Positions 27,835-37,000 of a stretch of 64,000 nucleotides of DNA are shown piece by piece (position 1 is the first letter of the stretch; every line of letters starts with the position of its first letter). The notes beneath the pieces are model-generated. The model made no database searches, had not been told where the DNA came from, and saw only the letters and a list, made by a program, of their open reading frames with translations. The position numbers and the translations under genes are program-made. Source of the stretch: CAWUKT01 sp964352215 (lineage in GTDB: Bacteria; Bacteroidota; Bacteroidia; J057; JADKCL01). Location of the stretch: the NCBI GenBank assembly GCA_964352215.1, contig CAYGRE010000026.1:1-64000 (forward strand), read 5' to 3'.

Positions 27835-27854
27835 GGGGGGCCAACCCCCGCTTT
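27835..27854 (+). terminator. short GC-rich terminator after nhaC
   Basis: GGGGG and CCCCC with a 5-base loop form a short stem, followed by GCTTTT. It begins 21 bases after the nhaC stop. The stem is only five pairs, so strength is uncertain. Confidence 0.5.
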
Positions 27855-28032
27855 TCTGCCATTTATTTTGCATAAAGTGCTTGCATTTATCCCGCTTATT
27901 TCCGACATTCTTCATGATTGTTGATTGATAACAAGGCAGACGCGCTATCGCCCAATACAGCTATTTAGGTACAATCTGAAATCGTTATACTCCTAGTGAG
28001 TATCAAAAAGATAGCATAAACTGCCGATTTAG

Positions 28033-28065
28033 CCGAAGCACCTGGAAAGGTGCTTCGGTCGTTTT
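28033..28065 (+). terminator. strong intrinsic terminator with GNRA loop, no gene just upstream
   Basis: CCGAAGCACCT and AGGTGCTTCGG form a perfect 11-bp stem closed by the GNRA tetraloop GGAA and followed by TCGTTTTT. It lies about 90 bases before the sirtuin start and about 180 bases after the nhaC terminator. The 27855-28032 stretch holds no protein gene I can support. It has a smaller hairpin (ATACTC/GAGTAT around 27988-28004) and could encode a short RNA ending here. Confidence 0.8.
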
Positions 28066-28151
28066 TAGACCTTTTGCTGCTTCGTTTTTCAGACGCACAA
28101 TCCTTTCCCAAACTGATTTTCTTAACTTCGGGGTTCCAAAATGGCAGACAG

Positions 28152-28850
28152 ATGAGTACACAAAAGAAAGTTGTCATCCTGACTGGAGCCGGGATCAGTG
28201 CCGAGAGTGGGATCAAGACCTTCCGCGATTCGAATGGGCTCTGGGAAAACCATGATGTGATGGAGGTCGCTTCTCCCTTTGGATGGGAAAGGAATCCTGA
28301 ATTGGTCTTAGAGTTTTACAACCAGCGGCGAATGCAATTGCTGGAAGTGGAGCCCAACCAAGGCCACCATGCACTGGTGGAACTGGAGCAAAGATTTGAG
28401 ACGGCAATCATTACCCAGAATGTAGATGATCTCCACGAACGGGCGGGCTCAAAGCATATTCTGCATCTCCATGGGGAGTTGAACAAAGTGCGTTCAGTGA
28501 CCAATCCGGAGCTGATCTATGACTATGCCGGGAAAGAGGTGCGCCTGGGTGACACTGCGGAGGATGGCGGGCAATTGCGGCCCCATATTGTCTGGTTCGG
28601 AGAAGAGGTCCCCGAGATGGAGAGGGCGGCACTTGTCACCGCACAGGCGGATATCCTCCTGATCATCGGAACCTCAATGGCCGTCTATCCAGCCAATACC
28701 CTGGTTGACTTCGCTCCACAACATGCAGAAATCTTCTACATCGACCCCAAGCCCCTGAACTATGCCACTGGGCAAGAGGTGATAGAGGTGCGAGCCAACG
28801 CTACCATCGGTGTCCCAGCAGTGGTGGAAGACCTTTTGGAACGTTATTGA
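28152..28850 (+). CDS. cobB: NAD-dependent deacylase of the sirtuin (Sir2/CobB) family
   Basis: The ATG at 28152 gives 232 residues starting directly on the fold; the upstream open frame passes through the terminator at 28033 and is not coding. Sirtuin motifs are clear: LTGAGISAESGIKTFRD (NAD binding), ITQNVDDLHERAG, the catalytic HLHGEL and LLIIGTSMAVYPA. The segment EFYNQRR provides the Tyr-x-x-Arg pair that marks class III sirtuins preferring succinyl and malonyl lysines. The region that holds four zinc-binding cysteines in E. coli CobB has no cysteine here, so this is a zinc-free version. It removes acyl groups from lysines while consuming NAD. It is followed 22 bases later by tsaE. Confidence 0.93.
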   Translation: MSTQKKVVILTGAGISAESGIKTFRDSNGLWENHDVMEVASPFGWERNPELVLEFYNQRRMQLLEVEPNQGHHALVELEQRFETAIITQNVDDLHERAGSKHILHLHGELNKVRSVTNPELIYDYAGKEVRLGDTAEDGGQLRPHIVWFGEEVPEMERAALVTAQADILLIIGTSMAVYPANTLVDFAPQHAEIFYIDPKPLNYATGQEVIEVRANATIGVPAVVEDLLERY

Positions 28851-28872
28851 AGAACATCCATTCAGATCTACA

Positions 28873-29301
28873 ATGGCAAATACCCTGAGGATAGAGACCC
28901 ACGGACCGGAAGATGTCTTGACAGCCGCTGAAAAAATCCTGCAAGCTTGTCCGACTGATAGAATTTTCGCAATTTATGGCGGTCTGGGTGCGGGGAAAAC
29001 CACCCTTGTGAAAGGCCTCGCTGAGGTGCTTGGAAGCAAGGATGTGGTGAAGAGCCCTACCTTTTCTATCGTGAACGAATATGACAGCCCACACGGAAGC
29101 ATTTTCCATTTCGATTTCTACCGTATAGAGCGTTTGGAAGAAGTGTACGACCTGGGTTATGAAGAATACTTTTTCTCCGGCAATTTTTGTTTCATTGAAT
29201 GGCCGGAACTGATTGAACCATTGGTCCCGGAGGAAGCGGTTTTGATCCGCATCATCAGCACAGGACCATTGGATCGCGTGATCGAATTGACGTTGCAATA
29301 G
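28873..29301 (+). CDS. tsaE: tRNA t6A37 biosynthesis ATPase TsaE
   Basis: The ATG at 28873 gives 142 residues, the normal TsaE length. The Walker A motif GGLGAGKTTLVKG lies near residues 37-49, followed by SPTFSIVNEY and FHFDFYRI, both TsaE hallmarks, and then FIEWPEL. TsaE drives the TsaB-TsaD complex during formation of threonylcarbamoyl-adenosine at position 37 of ANN-decoding tRNAs, an essential cytoplasmic reaction. It stands between the sirtuin and alanine dehydrogenase genes with gaps of 22 and 7 bases, so the three are probably one transcript. Confidence 0.93.
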   Translation: MANTLRIETHGPEDVLTAAEKILQACPTDRIFAIYGGLGAGKTTLVKGLAEVLGSKDVVKSPTFSIVNEYDSPHGSIFHFDFYRIERLEEVYDLGYEEYFFSGNFCFIEWPELIEPLVPEEAVLIRIISTGPLDRVIELTLQ

Positions 29302-29308
29302 TCTATAC

Positions 29309-30544
29309 ATGAGTGGTTCCAAACTGGGGGGAAGTATCCTGAGCGAACTCCACCCTTCATCGTGGGTCGTTCCGGCAGAAATGCCCGTCCGAACTAAAAA
29401 ATCGAAGAAAAATCTTCGGATCGGCGTTCCTAAAGAAAGTTATTTCTTTGAGAACCGGGTCGCCTTGACCCCGGAAGCGGTTGGCGTCATGGTTGCCAAC
29501 GGGCACGAGGTTTATGTCCAGAAAGGTGCAGGTGAACCGAGCAGCTATCCCGATGGAGCTTACAACAAGGCAGGTGCACATATTGTGTATTCCCTGGCGG
29601 ACGTCTATTCCAAAGCAGAGACCATTGTAAAGATCGCCCCGCTGTCTTCCGAGGAACTGGACATGCTGCGCCCCCAGCAAGCCCTGATTTCTGCGGTCAA
29701 CCTGGGTAGCCTGACCCCACACCACCTGAAGACCCTCATCCGCAAGAATATCCTTGCGGTTGGCTTCGAGTTTTTGGAAGGACAGCGTCGCAACCGCCCC
29801 CTCGTACAGATCATGTCCGAGATTGCCGGGATCAACTCGATCCACATCGCGACTGAGCTCCTGAGCGCAGCCACCAATGGCAAAGGAATGTTGCTGGGAG
29901 GTGTCACCGGCGTACCGCCGGCCGTCGTCACCATCATCGGTGCCGGCACCGTCGGCTACAATGCCGCACTCACTGCCCTGGGCATGGGCGCCACCATCCA
30001 GATCATTGATGAGGACGTATCCCAGCTCCGCCTCCTCGAGGCACGGCTGGGCCGGAAAGTCTACTCCGTCGTCTCCATGCACAACTATATTGAAGAAGCC
30101 GTCCGAAACAGCGACGTCGTCATCGGCGCCGCCTTCAAGCCCGGCCACCGTGCCCCCGTCGTCGTGACCGAGGAGATGGTCCTCAACATGAAAGAAGGCT
30201 CTGTCATCGTAGACGTAGCCATCGACCAGGGTGGATGTGTCGAGACCAGCAGCCCCACCACCCATGAAAAACCCACCTTCGTCAAGCACGATGTGGTCCA
30301 CTACTGTGTCCCCAATATCGCAGCCAGGGTGCCGGCAACGGCTTCAGCAGCAGTGTCCAATATCCTTGGACCGATCCTCATCCAGGCGGGAGATTACGGT
30401 GGCATCGAACAACTCATGAAGTTTGACGACGGCGTCAAGCAAGGGGTTTATGTTTACAGAAAACATCTTACCAAACGAACCCTTTCCACTTTGTTTGGTA
30501 TTGATTTTATGGACATCAATTTGTTGGTGGCCAGCGGACTTTGA
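29309..30544 (+). CDS. ald: alanine dehydrogenase
   Basis: This 411-residue protein matches alanine dehydrogenase/PntA-like enzymes: IGVPKESYFFENRVALTPE near the start, the NAD-binding IIGAGTVGYNAALTALGMGA near residue 210, and VVHYCVPNIAARVPATAS near the active site. It catalyses reversible NAD-dependent deamination of L-alanine to pyruvate and ammonia in the cytoplasm. About 30 residues precede the usual start of the fold; an alternative start is the ATG at 29381 (MPVRTKKSKKNL). An upstream partner resembling tsaE is common in this phylum. Confidence 0.92.
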   Translation: MSGSKLGGSILSELHPSSWVVPAEMPVRTKKSKKNLRIGVPKESYFFENRVALTPEAVGVMVANGHEVYVQKGAGEPSSYPDGAYNKAGAHIVYSLADVYSKAETIVKIAPLSSEELDMLRPQQALISAVNLGSLTPHHLKTLIRKNILAVGFEFLEGQRRNRPLVQIMSEIAGINSIHIATELLSAATNGKGMLLGGVTGVPPAVVTIIGAGTVGYNAALTALGMGATIQIIDEDVSQLRLLEARLGRKVYSVVSMHNYIEEAVRNSDVVIGAAFKPGHRAPVVVTEEMVLNMKEGSVIVDVAIDQGGCVETSSPTTHEKPTFVKHDVVHYCVPNIAARVPATASAAVSNILGPILIQAGDYGGIEQLMKFDDGVKQGVYVYRKHLTKRTLSTLFGIDFMDINLLVASGL

Positions 30545-30555
30545 TCATTGATGAT

Positions 30556-33201
30556 ATGAGCGAAGAAAAGGGAAACGATTTTGTGCCCTATAAGTACAAA
30601 GACCTTAAAATATATGGCTCCACCGAATGGTTGGCAGACGGGAAGAAAAAGTACCGCAGGGTATTTGAAGCTTCGGAAGCCTGCTATATCTATTGTGAGT
30701 TTTCATTTTACAACAAACTCTTTGACGAGAAGAAGTGGACCGTTAAGGTAAATCTCAAGTGTTTTGGCTTGGATGAGAATGGCACCCGGGGCAAGGAGAT
30801 TTGCAATATCAACAAAGACCGGGAAGTCGTGGAGACCGAAAATGTGGTCTATATCCGCGAAGGCTGGGGAAATGTAACCCCTGGTAAATTCTGGCGAAAG
30901 GGCCGCTACCTCTGGGAAGCCAGTCTGGATGGAATCGTCGTCGGCAATGCCCCCTTTTACGTCGAAAACCGGGGTGCCGTATCCCCCGTGAGCAATCCCT
31001 ATTTCAATCTGAAAGGCGTAAAACTCTTTGAAGGAACCAATAAAGTACCCCTGCCGGAGGTACGTAAGTACTATACCCAGTTTGAAAAGCAAAAGACCCG
31101 TTACATCTGGTCCGAGCTGACCCTGATGAACCTGGTCCGTGAAGAGGACTGGTGGGGTGAATTTGTCTTTAACTTCTACAATGACTCGCGCCAACTCAAA
31201 GGCCGGACCGAAGAATTGATCCATATCCTCAAAGGCCAGGCAGAAATTAATATTCGCTCTGGTTGGGGGTCCGATCATTATGGGACCTGGGGGACCGACA
31301 ATTACACCCTGGAAGTTGTTTTCATGGAGCGATTGGTCGCAGTGGTACCTTTTGTGGTCGACAATGAATTCATCGAGGGAGAAGCCCAGGCCGTGGTGCC
31401 GGGAACCCATGGGGCGACCCTGATCCAACCCGGAACCCTTCCCGACGAGAAGACGCTCGACGAACTGATGTCCGAGATGGATGCCCTGATCGGATTGGAA
31501 ACCATCAAAGAAAAGGTCAAGGACTATACCCAATACCTCAGCTTCCTCAAGCTCCGGCAGGAAAAAGGATTCGAAGACCCTCAGCGGATCAACCTGCATG
31601 CCGTATTTACCGGCAACCCTGGTACGGGTAAGACGACCATGGCCAAGCTCCTGGGCAATATTTACCACAAAATGGGCCTGCTCGAAAAGGGGCATGTACA
31701 TGAGGTGGACCGCTCGGATCTGGTGGGTGAATTCATCGGTCAAACCGCACCCAAGGTCAAGGAAGCGATCAAGAATGCCGCCGGAGGCATCCTCTTCATC
31801 GACGAAGCTTATGCACTGGCCCGCTCCAAAGAAGATCAGAAGGATTACGGGCGGGAAGTGATCGAGATATTGCTCAAGGAAATGTCCGACGGGACCAATG
31901 GGATTGCAGTTCTGGTGGCGGGATACCCTGCGGAAATGGAAACCTTCCTGAATTCCAACCCCGGGCTCAAGTCCCGCTTCAATATGAAATACGAGTTCCC
32001 GGATTATCTTCCGCAGGAACTGATGGAGATAGCCCTCTACGCCACGGAAAAACGAAGCGTCAGTCTCACCGAGGGGGCAAAGACTTTCCTTTATGAGAAC
32101 CTCGTGGAGGCTTACCGAAACCGGGACAAGTCATTTGGCAATGCACGTCTGGTCAACTCCCTGATTGACGAAGCCAAGATGAATATGGGGCTGCGGGTGA
32201 TGCGTTCCAAGAGCGTTGAAGAACTGACCGAAGAGGATCTCAGCCTGATCCAGGTGGAAGACATTCATAAGATTTATGGAAAGTCAGCATCCCGCAAAGC
32301 TGATATACCCATTGACCAGGACCTGCTGAACCAGGCCATGACCGAATTGCATGAAATGATCGGTTTGGATTCTGTGAAGTCAGAGATTCAGGAATTGGTC
32401 AAGCTGGTCCGTTTTTACCGGGAGATCGGAAAGGATGTAATGAATACCTTTTCGCTGCATACCATCTTTACCGGGAATCCCGGAACCGGTAAAACCACAG
32501 TGGCCCGGATTCTCGCCAAGCTCTACAAAGCCCTGGGGATTCTGGAACGTGGGCATATTGTAGAATGTGACCGGGGGGCATTGGTCGGTGGATTCCTCGG
32601 GCAAACTGCTATCAAAACGGCTGCCGTCATCGACAGTGCAGTTGGCGGCGTGATGTTCATCGACGAAGCCTATTCCCTGACCCAGGGAAGCGGCAATGAT
32701 TACGGCCGCGAAGCCGTGGAAACCATTCTCAAGCGGATGGAAGACCAGCGGGGCGAGTTCATCGTGATTGGGGCCGGTTATCCGGACAATATGACCAAGT
32801 TTCTCGAGTCCAATCCCGGATTGAAATCCCGCTTCGACAAGCATCTCCACTTCGACGATTTCAAGCCGGATGACTTGTACAAGATCGCTTTGCTGATGTT
32901 GAGCAAAGAAGAGATCGAGCCGGACAAGGAAGCAGAAGCGCACCTGAGGACCTTCTTCAAGTATTGCTACGACCACAAGGACCGCTACTTTGGCAACGCC
33001 CGTACCGTCCGGAAAGTGATTGAGGAAGCGATTAAGAACCACGACCTGCGCCTGGCGGGTATGGATTCTGCGGACCGGACCCCGGATATGCTGAAAGTGC
33101 TGACGTTGTCAGATGTCGAGGAGTTCCATCCAGACCGCGACAAGTTGGTGGGCTCCGGTCAAAACCGGATCGGTTTCAAAGGAAGCCGGGGGGACGATTA
33201 G
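30556..33201 (+). CDS. double AAA+ ATPase (CbxX/CfxQ type) with duplicated N-terminal beta domain
   Basis: The ATG at 30556 was chosen over the TTG at 30541; the product is 881 residues. Two CbxX/CfxQ-type AAA+ modules follow one another. The first has Walker A GNPGTGKTT near residue 353 and Walker B GGILFIDEAYAL near 411. The second has Walker A near residue 640 and GGVMFIDEAYSL near 698. Both retain arginines for hydrolysis in the PGLKSRF segment. The first 275 residues contain two related beta-rich units (about 15-138 and 153-270), each with IR(E/S)GWG and ending PFxVxN. CbxX proteins remodel protein complexes; RuBisCO activation is excluded by context. The target is unknown. Confidence 0.88.
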   Translation: MSEEKGNDFVPYKYKDLKIYGSTEWLADGKKKYRRVFEASEACYIYCEFSFYNKLFDEKKWTVKVNLKCFGLDENGTRGKEICNINKDREVVETENVVYIREGWGNVTPGKFWRKGRYLWEASLDGIVVGNAPFYVENRGAVSPVSNPYFNLKGVKLFEGTNKVPLPEVRKYYTQFEKQKTRYIWSELTLMNLVREEDWWGEFVFNFYNDSRQLKGRTEELIHILKGQAEINIRSGWGSDHYGTWGTDNYTLEVVFMERLVAVVPFVVDNEFIEGEAQAVVPGTHGATLIQPGTLPDEKTLDELMSEMDALIGLETIKEKVKDYTQYLSFLKLRQEKGFEDPQRINLHAVFTGNPGTGKTTMAKLLGNIYHKMGLLEKGHVHEVDRSDLVGEFIGQTAPKVKEAIKNAAGGILFIDEAYALARSKEDQKDYGREVIEILLKEMSDGTNGIAVLVAGYPAEMETFLNSNPGLKSRFNMKYEFPDYLPQELMEIALYATEKRSVSLTEGAKTFLYENLVEAYRNRDKSFGNARLVNSLIDEAKMNMGLRVMRSKSVEELTEEDLSLIQVEDIHKIYGKSASRKADIPIDQDLLNQAMTELHEMIGLDSVKSEIQELVKLVRFYREIGKDVMNTFSLHTIFTGNPGTGKTTVARILAKLYKALGILERGHIVECDRGALVGGFLGQTAIKTAAVIDSAVGGVMFIDEAYSLTQGSGNDYGREAVETILKRMEDQRGEFIVIGAGYPDNMTKFLESNPGLKSRFDKHLHFDDFKPDDLYKIALLMLSKEEIEPDKEAEAHLRTFFKYCYDHKDRYFGNARTVRKVIEEAIKNHDLRLAGMDSADRTPDMLKVLTLSDVEEFHPDRDKLVGSGQNRIGFKGSRGDD

Positions 33202-33983
33202 AATCCAAGCTGTTCCCGCATGAACCCAATTGACGCATCCCGTACGATGGGCTTTGATGCCCATTGCCAGTAATACCCTTTGATACGTACTACGATTCTG
33301 GTAGCGACATCCCGGACCCGCACGATATAATAGTCTGCAAGGCTGGTCTCTTCTTCACCCGTGTAAGGAAGCATCGTGATGTCGTCAAGGGCTTTTCCCA
33401 GATGTGGAATTGCGATATCTCCCAGGCTGATCAGCTGTTCGCTGAGGGGACCCATGGTTCCCGGTTCTATGGGCAAGCCCCAGACATTGCCGGTCAAGCC
33501 CTCCAGCGCACCTTGCGGCGCCTTCGTCTCCTTCAGCGCATAAGCAAACGCTTTTGCAACCGCCACCTTGGCTTCATCCGTCTTTGGCTGCCAGTTGTGG
33601 GTCATCAGCAGGTTGGCGGCCAGGAATACCGCTGCTGGTTGAGCTTCTTGTTCCAGAAGCAATTTCTCCAGGTCCTCCTGTTGTTTGCCATCATTCCAGA
33701 TTGCGTTGATCACCGATTCGTCACAGGATACAAAAAGCTTTTCATAGCCGGCTTCGAGGAGTTGGGTATGGAGCTTTTCCCAATCGGAGATTGGGAAAGG
33801 AATCAGCGGAACGTCCGGATGAGTCGCCGGATGAATCAGAAGTGCAGCCGGATGGGTCGCCGGAATACCAGATGGCGAAGGTTCTAATGGCATTGCGGCA
33901 TTAACGGGTAGATTGCCAGGCCCCACCAGGGTAACCAATACCACTACTGAAATCTGAAATACTTTTTTAAGGAAGTGGTCCAT
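33198..33983 (-). CDS. exported hypothetical protein
   Basis: This 261-residue protein has a signal sequence (VFQISVVVLVTLVGPGNLPVNA) and a proline/histidine-rich linker with two PATHP repeats. A mostly helical domain of about 190 residues follows (EKLLLEQEAQPAAVFLAANL, YYIVRVRDVATRIVVRIKGY). The pattern of loss of helices and the phrase AIPHLGKALDD recall HEAT-like repeats, but I cannot name a family. It converges on the AAA+ ATPase gene, with the stop codons overlapping by four bases. Confidence 0.68.
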   Translation of the reverse strand: MDHFLKKVFQISVVVLVTLVGPGNLPVNAAMPLEPSPSGIPATHPAALLIHPATHPDVPLIPFPISDWEKLHTQLLEAGYEKLFVSCDESVINAIWNDGKQQEDLEKLLLEQEAQPAAVFLAANLLMTHNWQPKTDEAKVAVAKAFAYALKETKAPQGALEGLTGNVWGLPIEPGTMGPLSEQLISLGDIAIPHLGKALDDITMLPYTGEEETSLADYYIVRVRDVATRIVVRIKGYYWQWASKPIVRDASIGFMREQLGF

Positions 33984-34092
33984 AGGTTCAAAGATACATT
34001 TTCCTGCTTCTTAACCAGTCAAATTCAACAGGACCGCGCCACTTCTAACCACTTTTTAGAACCAAAAGGAAACCCAGATTCAGGAAAGGAAC

Positions 34093-37000
34093 CTACCGAT
34101 AAACCGTCACCGTCCCAGCCCGTTTCACCCGTTCCCCGATATGCCCACGCGCCTCGATCACATAGGTATAGACCCCTTCCTGGACCTGCTTCTCTTTGTA
34201 AAACCCAGTCCACTGGAAGTCCGGATCAAATGATTCGTAGATCAGCATGCCCCAGCGGTCAAAGATCAGGATGTGGAACTCCTTCACCCCAAACCAGGGC
34301 GTAGCAAAATAATCGTTGAGCCCGTCGCCATTGGGGGTAAATGCATTGGGGACGTAGATGGAAAAGTCTGCGCCGACGATGACCCGCGCCCTGGCGGTAT
34401 CGAAGCAACCATTGCCATTGATCGCGACCAATTCCACCTCGAAGCGGCCGGTATCGGTATAGGTATGGGTGGGTTCAAATTCAAAACTGGTGGCACCGTC
34501 TCCGAAGTCCCATCTCCAATCGGTGGAGGCACTCGAAAGGTTGTAGAACTGAGTGGTCAAAGGCACCCAGCCCGAATCGGGATCGGCATAGAAGTCGGCA
34601 ATGGGGAGGATGTCGTCCACATCCACAAAATGCGAATCCGGAAGACTGGGACAGCCATCCACAAATCCCACCAGGCTGTAATAGGTCGGTACGGTCGGGT
34701 CAACCACGATGTGGTCATTTACCGAACCCGTCGACCAGAGGTATTCATTGGCACCCCTGCCCGTCAGGCGCTCACTCCGCCCCAGACAGATCAGGTCTGA
34801 ACCATCAATGTCCACGACCGGGGTAGGCGTCACCGGAATAATCACCGTTTCATCGTCGTCACAGCCATTGGCCGCGGTCACCGTCACCGTGAAAATAGTG
34901 GTGCTGCTCAGGGTTGCGACCGGAGTCGGGGAGGTGGGATCGTCCAGCGGTTGACCCGGGGTCCAGAGGTAGGAGACCCCACCACTGGCAAACAGCTGGA
35001 TGCTGGAATCCTGACAGATGCGCCCATCCCCGGAAATACTGGCCACCGGAGCAGGGAGCACATTGATGAAGATACTGTCCTCGTTGCGGCAGCCAAAGCC
35101 ATCGGTTCCTACCACCACATAGGTGATCGGGTTGTCCGGGAAAGCAAAAGGATTGCCAATATTGGGATTGCTGAGGTCACTGGCGGGGGACCAGGAATAG
35201 GTGGAAGCCCCGCTGGCTCCCAGTTGGACCGAGTCGTCGTCGCAGAGGATCACCAGGTCAGGCCCGGCTTCGACGATCGGCAAGGGCCGAATGGTAATCA
35301 CAACACTGTCCAAAGCGGTGCAGCCTAAGGAATTGGTTACCGTGAGGTAATAGGTTGCATCACTGGTCGGATCAGCGGTAGGGTTGGCAATATTGGTCTG
35401 GTTCAGATTGGTAGGGGGGAACCAATCGTAAGTGCCCCCTCCGGTTCCATTCAGTTCCACACTGTCTCCGATACAGAGATCAATGTCCGGGCCCGCATTT
35501 GCCTGCACCACAGATACCTCTACCTGCACCGTGTCTTCGTCGGTACAGCCGTTGGGGGCGGTAACCGTCACCACATAATTGGTGGTGACACCGGGAAAGG
35601 CAGAAGTGCTGCCCTGGTTCGGATTGGTGAGGCTGCCCGCCGGCGACCAGGTATAAGAGCCGCCGCCACCAGCAGAAATATTGACGGTGTCACCGGGACA
35701 GATCAGAGTATCTCCCGCCGCCGACGCAGTCGGAGGTTGAAGTACCGTGACATCCACCTCGGTGGTGTCTTCACAACCCGTCCCATTGGAAACGATCACC
35801 GAATAAGTGACGTTGGAGGTCGGAGTGGACAGGACCGAAGCACCCGTGGTTTGGTTCAGGTACAAAGGTGGGGACCAAGTGTAGTTCTGCCCTCCGAAAG
35901 CAGTCAAAGCGATGGATTCCCCTTCACAGATAACCGTATCCGGGGTCGCCAATGCGACCGGAACCGGGAGGACTTCGATCACCCGGCTCACCGTATCAGC
36001 AATATTGCAAGTGGTTGAGTCAACCACCACCAATGTCACCGTATAGGTACCAGGCAGCGGGTAATTATGGCTAGGGCTGAATTGCGTGGAGGTCGTATTG
36101 TCTCCAAAGGTCCAGAAGAAAGTATTGCCACCCTCAGATTCGTTGATGAACTGTATGAATTGAGGCGCACAACCGGCGGTATCCGGATCGGGTCGGAAGT
36201 CAGCGATCACCCCCTTGTTGTCCAGGTCCAGCTTGAAACAGGCCAGGTTGCAACCAACACTGTTGTTGTTTGAGGAGAAAGCACCCGGAGTGGTCGGAAA
36301 GTCAGAATTGCCCTGACAACCCGCACAGACAGACTGGTAAACCTCAGATTTCTTATTGAAACGGCTGGTGCCACCATCAACGTGTTCATTGCTCGCGGTT
36401 CCCCCCATGAAAGTCGCGTATTCGATCCCGGCTGCATCAGGCTGCAAGACAAGCAAATAGAGATCGCCGCCATCGGTGGTGCTTTGGAAAGCATTGGCAG
36501 AAGTGGGAAGACCATTGGTATTGCCATTGAAATTGGTCGGGCCACCCCAGCCGCTCATGTAGATAAATCCGCAGACATCCACCAGAAAGGCAGTCGGGGA
36601 AATATTGGGGAATGAATTGCTGGTGCCGTATACCGTGGAATAGAAATATGTACTCAGGTCGTTGGACAGTTTGGAAATGAATTGACCGCCACCATTGGGA
36701 GTCGTCCAGATTCCGCTGGGGAATATATTCCAGGCCCCGGTCTTTTGCCCGAAGACATAGACATTTTCCTCTGCATCCAGCTCCAGGAAATAGCACTGGT
36801 TGTAATCGTAGCTGCTGGAGGTGATATAAGTACTGTTGACAAGGGCCTGACCGTTGGAGGTAAAATGGGACACAAACCCATTGATCGCAATCAGGGGAAG
36901 CGGTGCCGGGACAACCGAGGGTGAAACTACATTGCCCTGAACCGGAAAGTTGAGGGACTCGGTTCCCCCGGTGACAAAGACTTGCTGCTGGTCGTCCACT

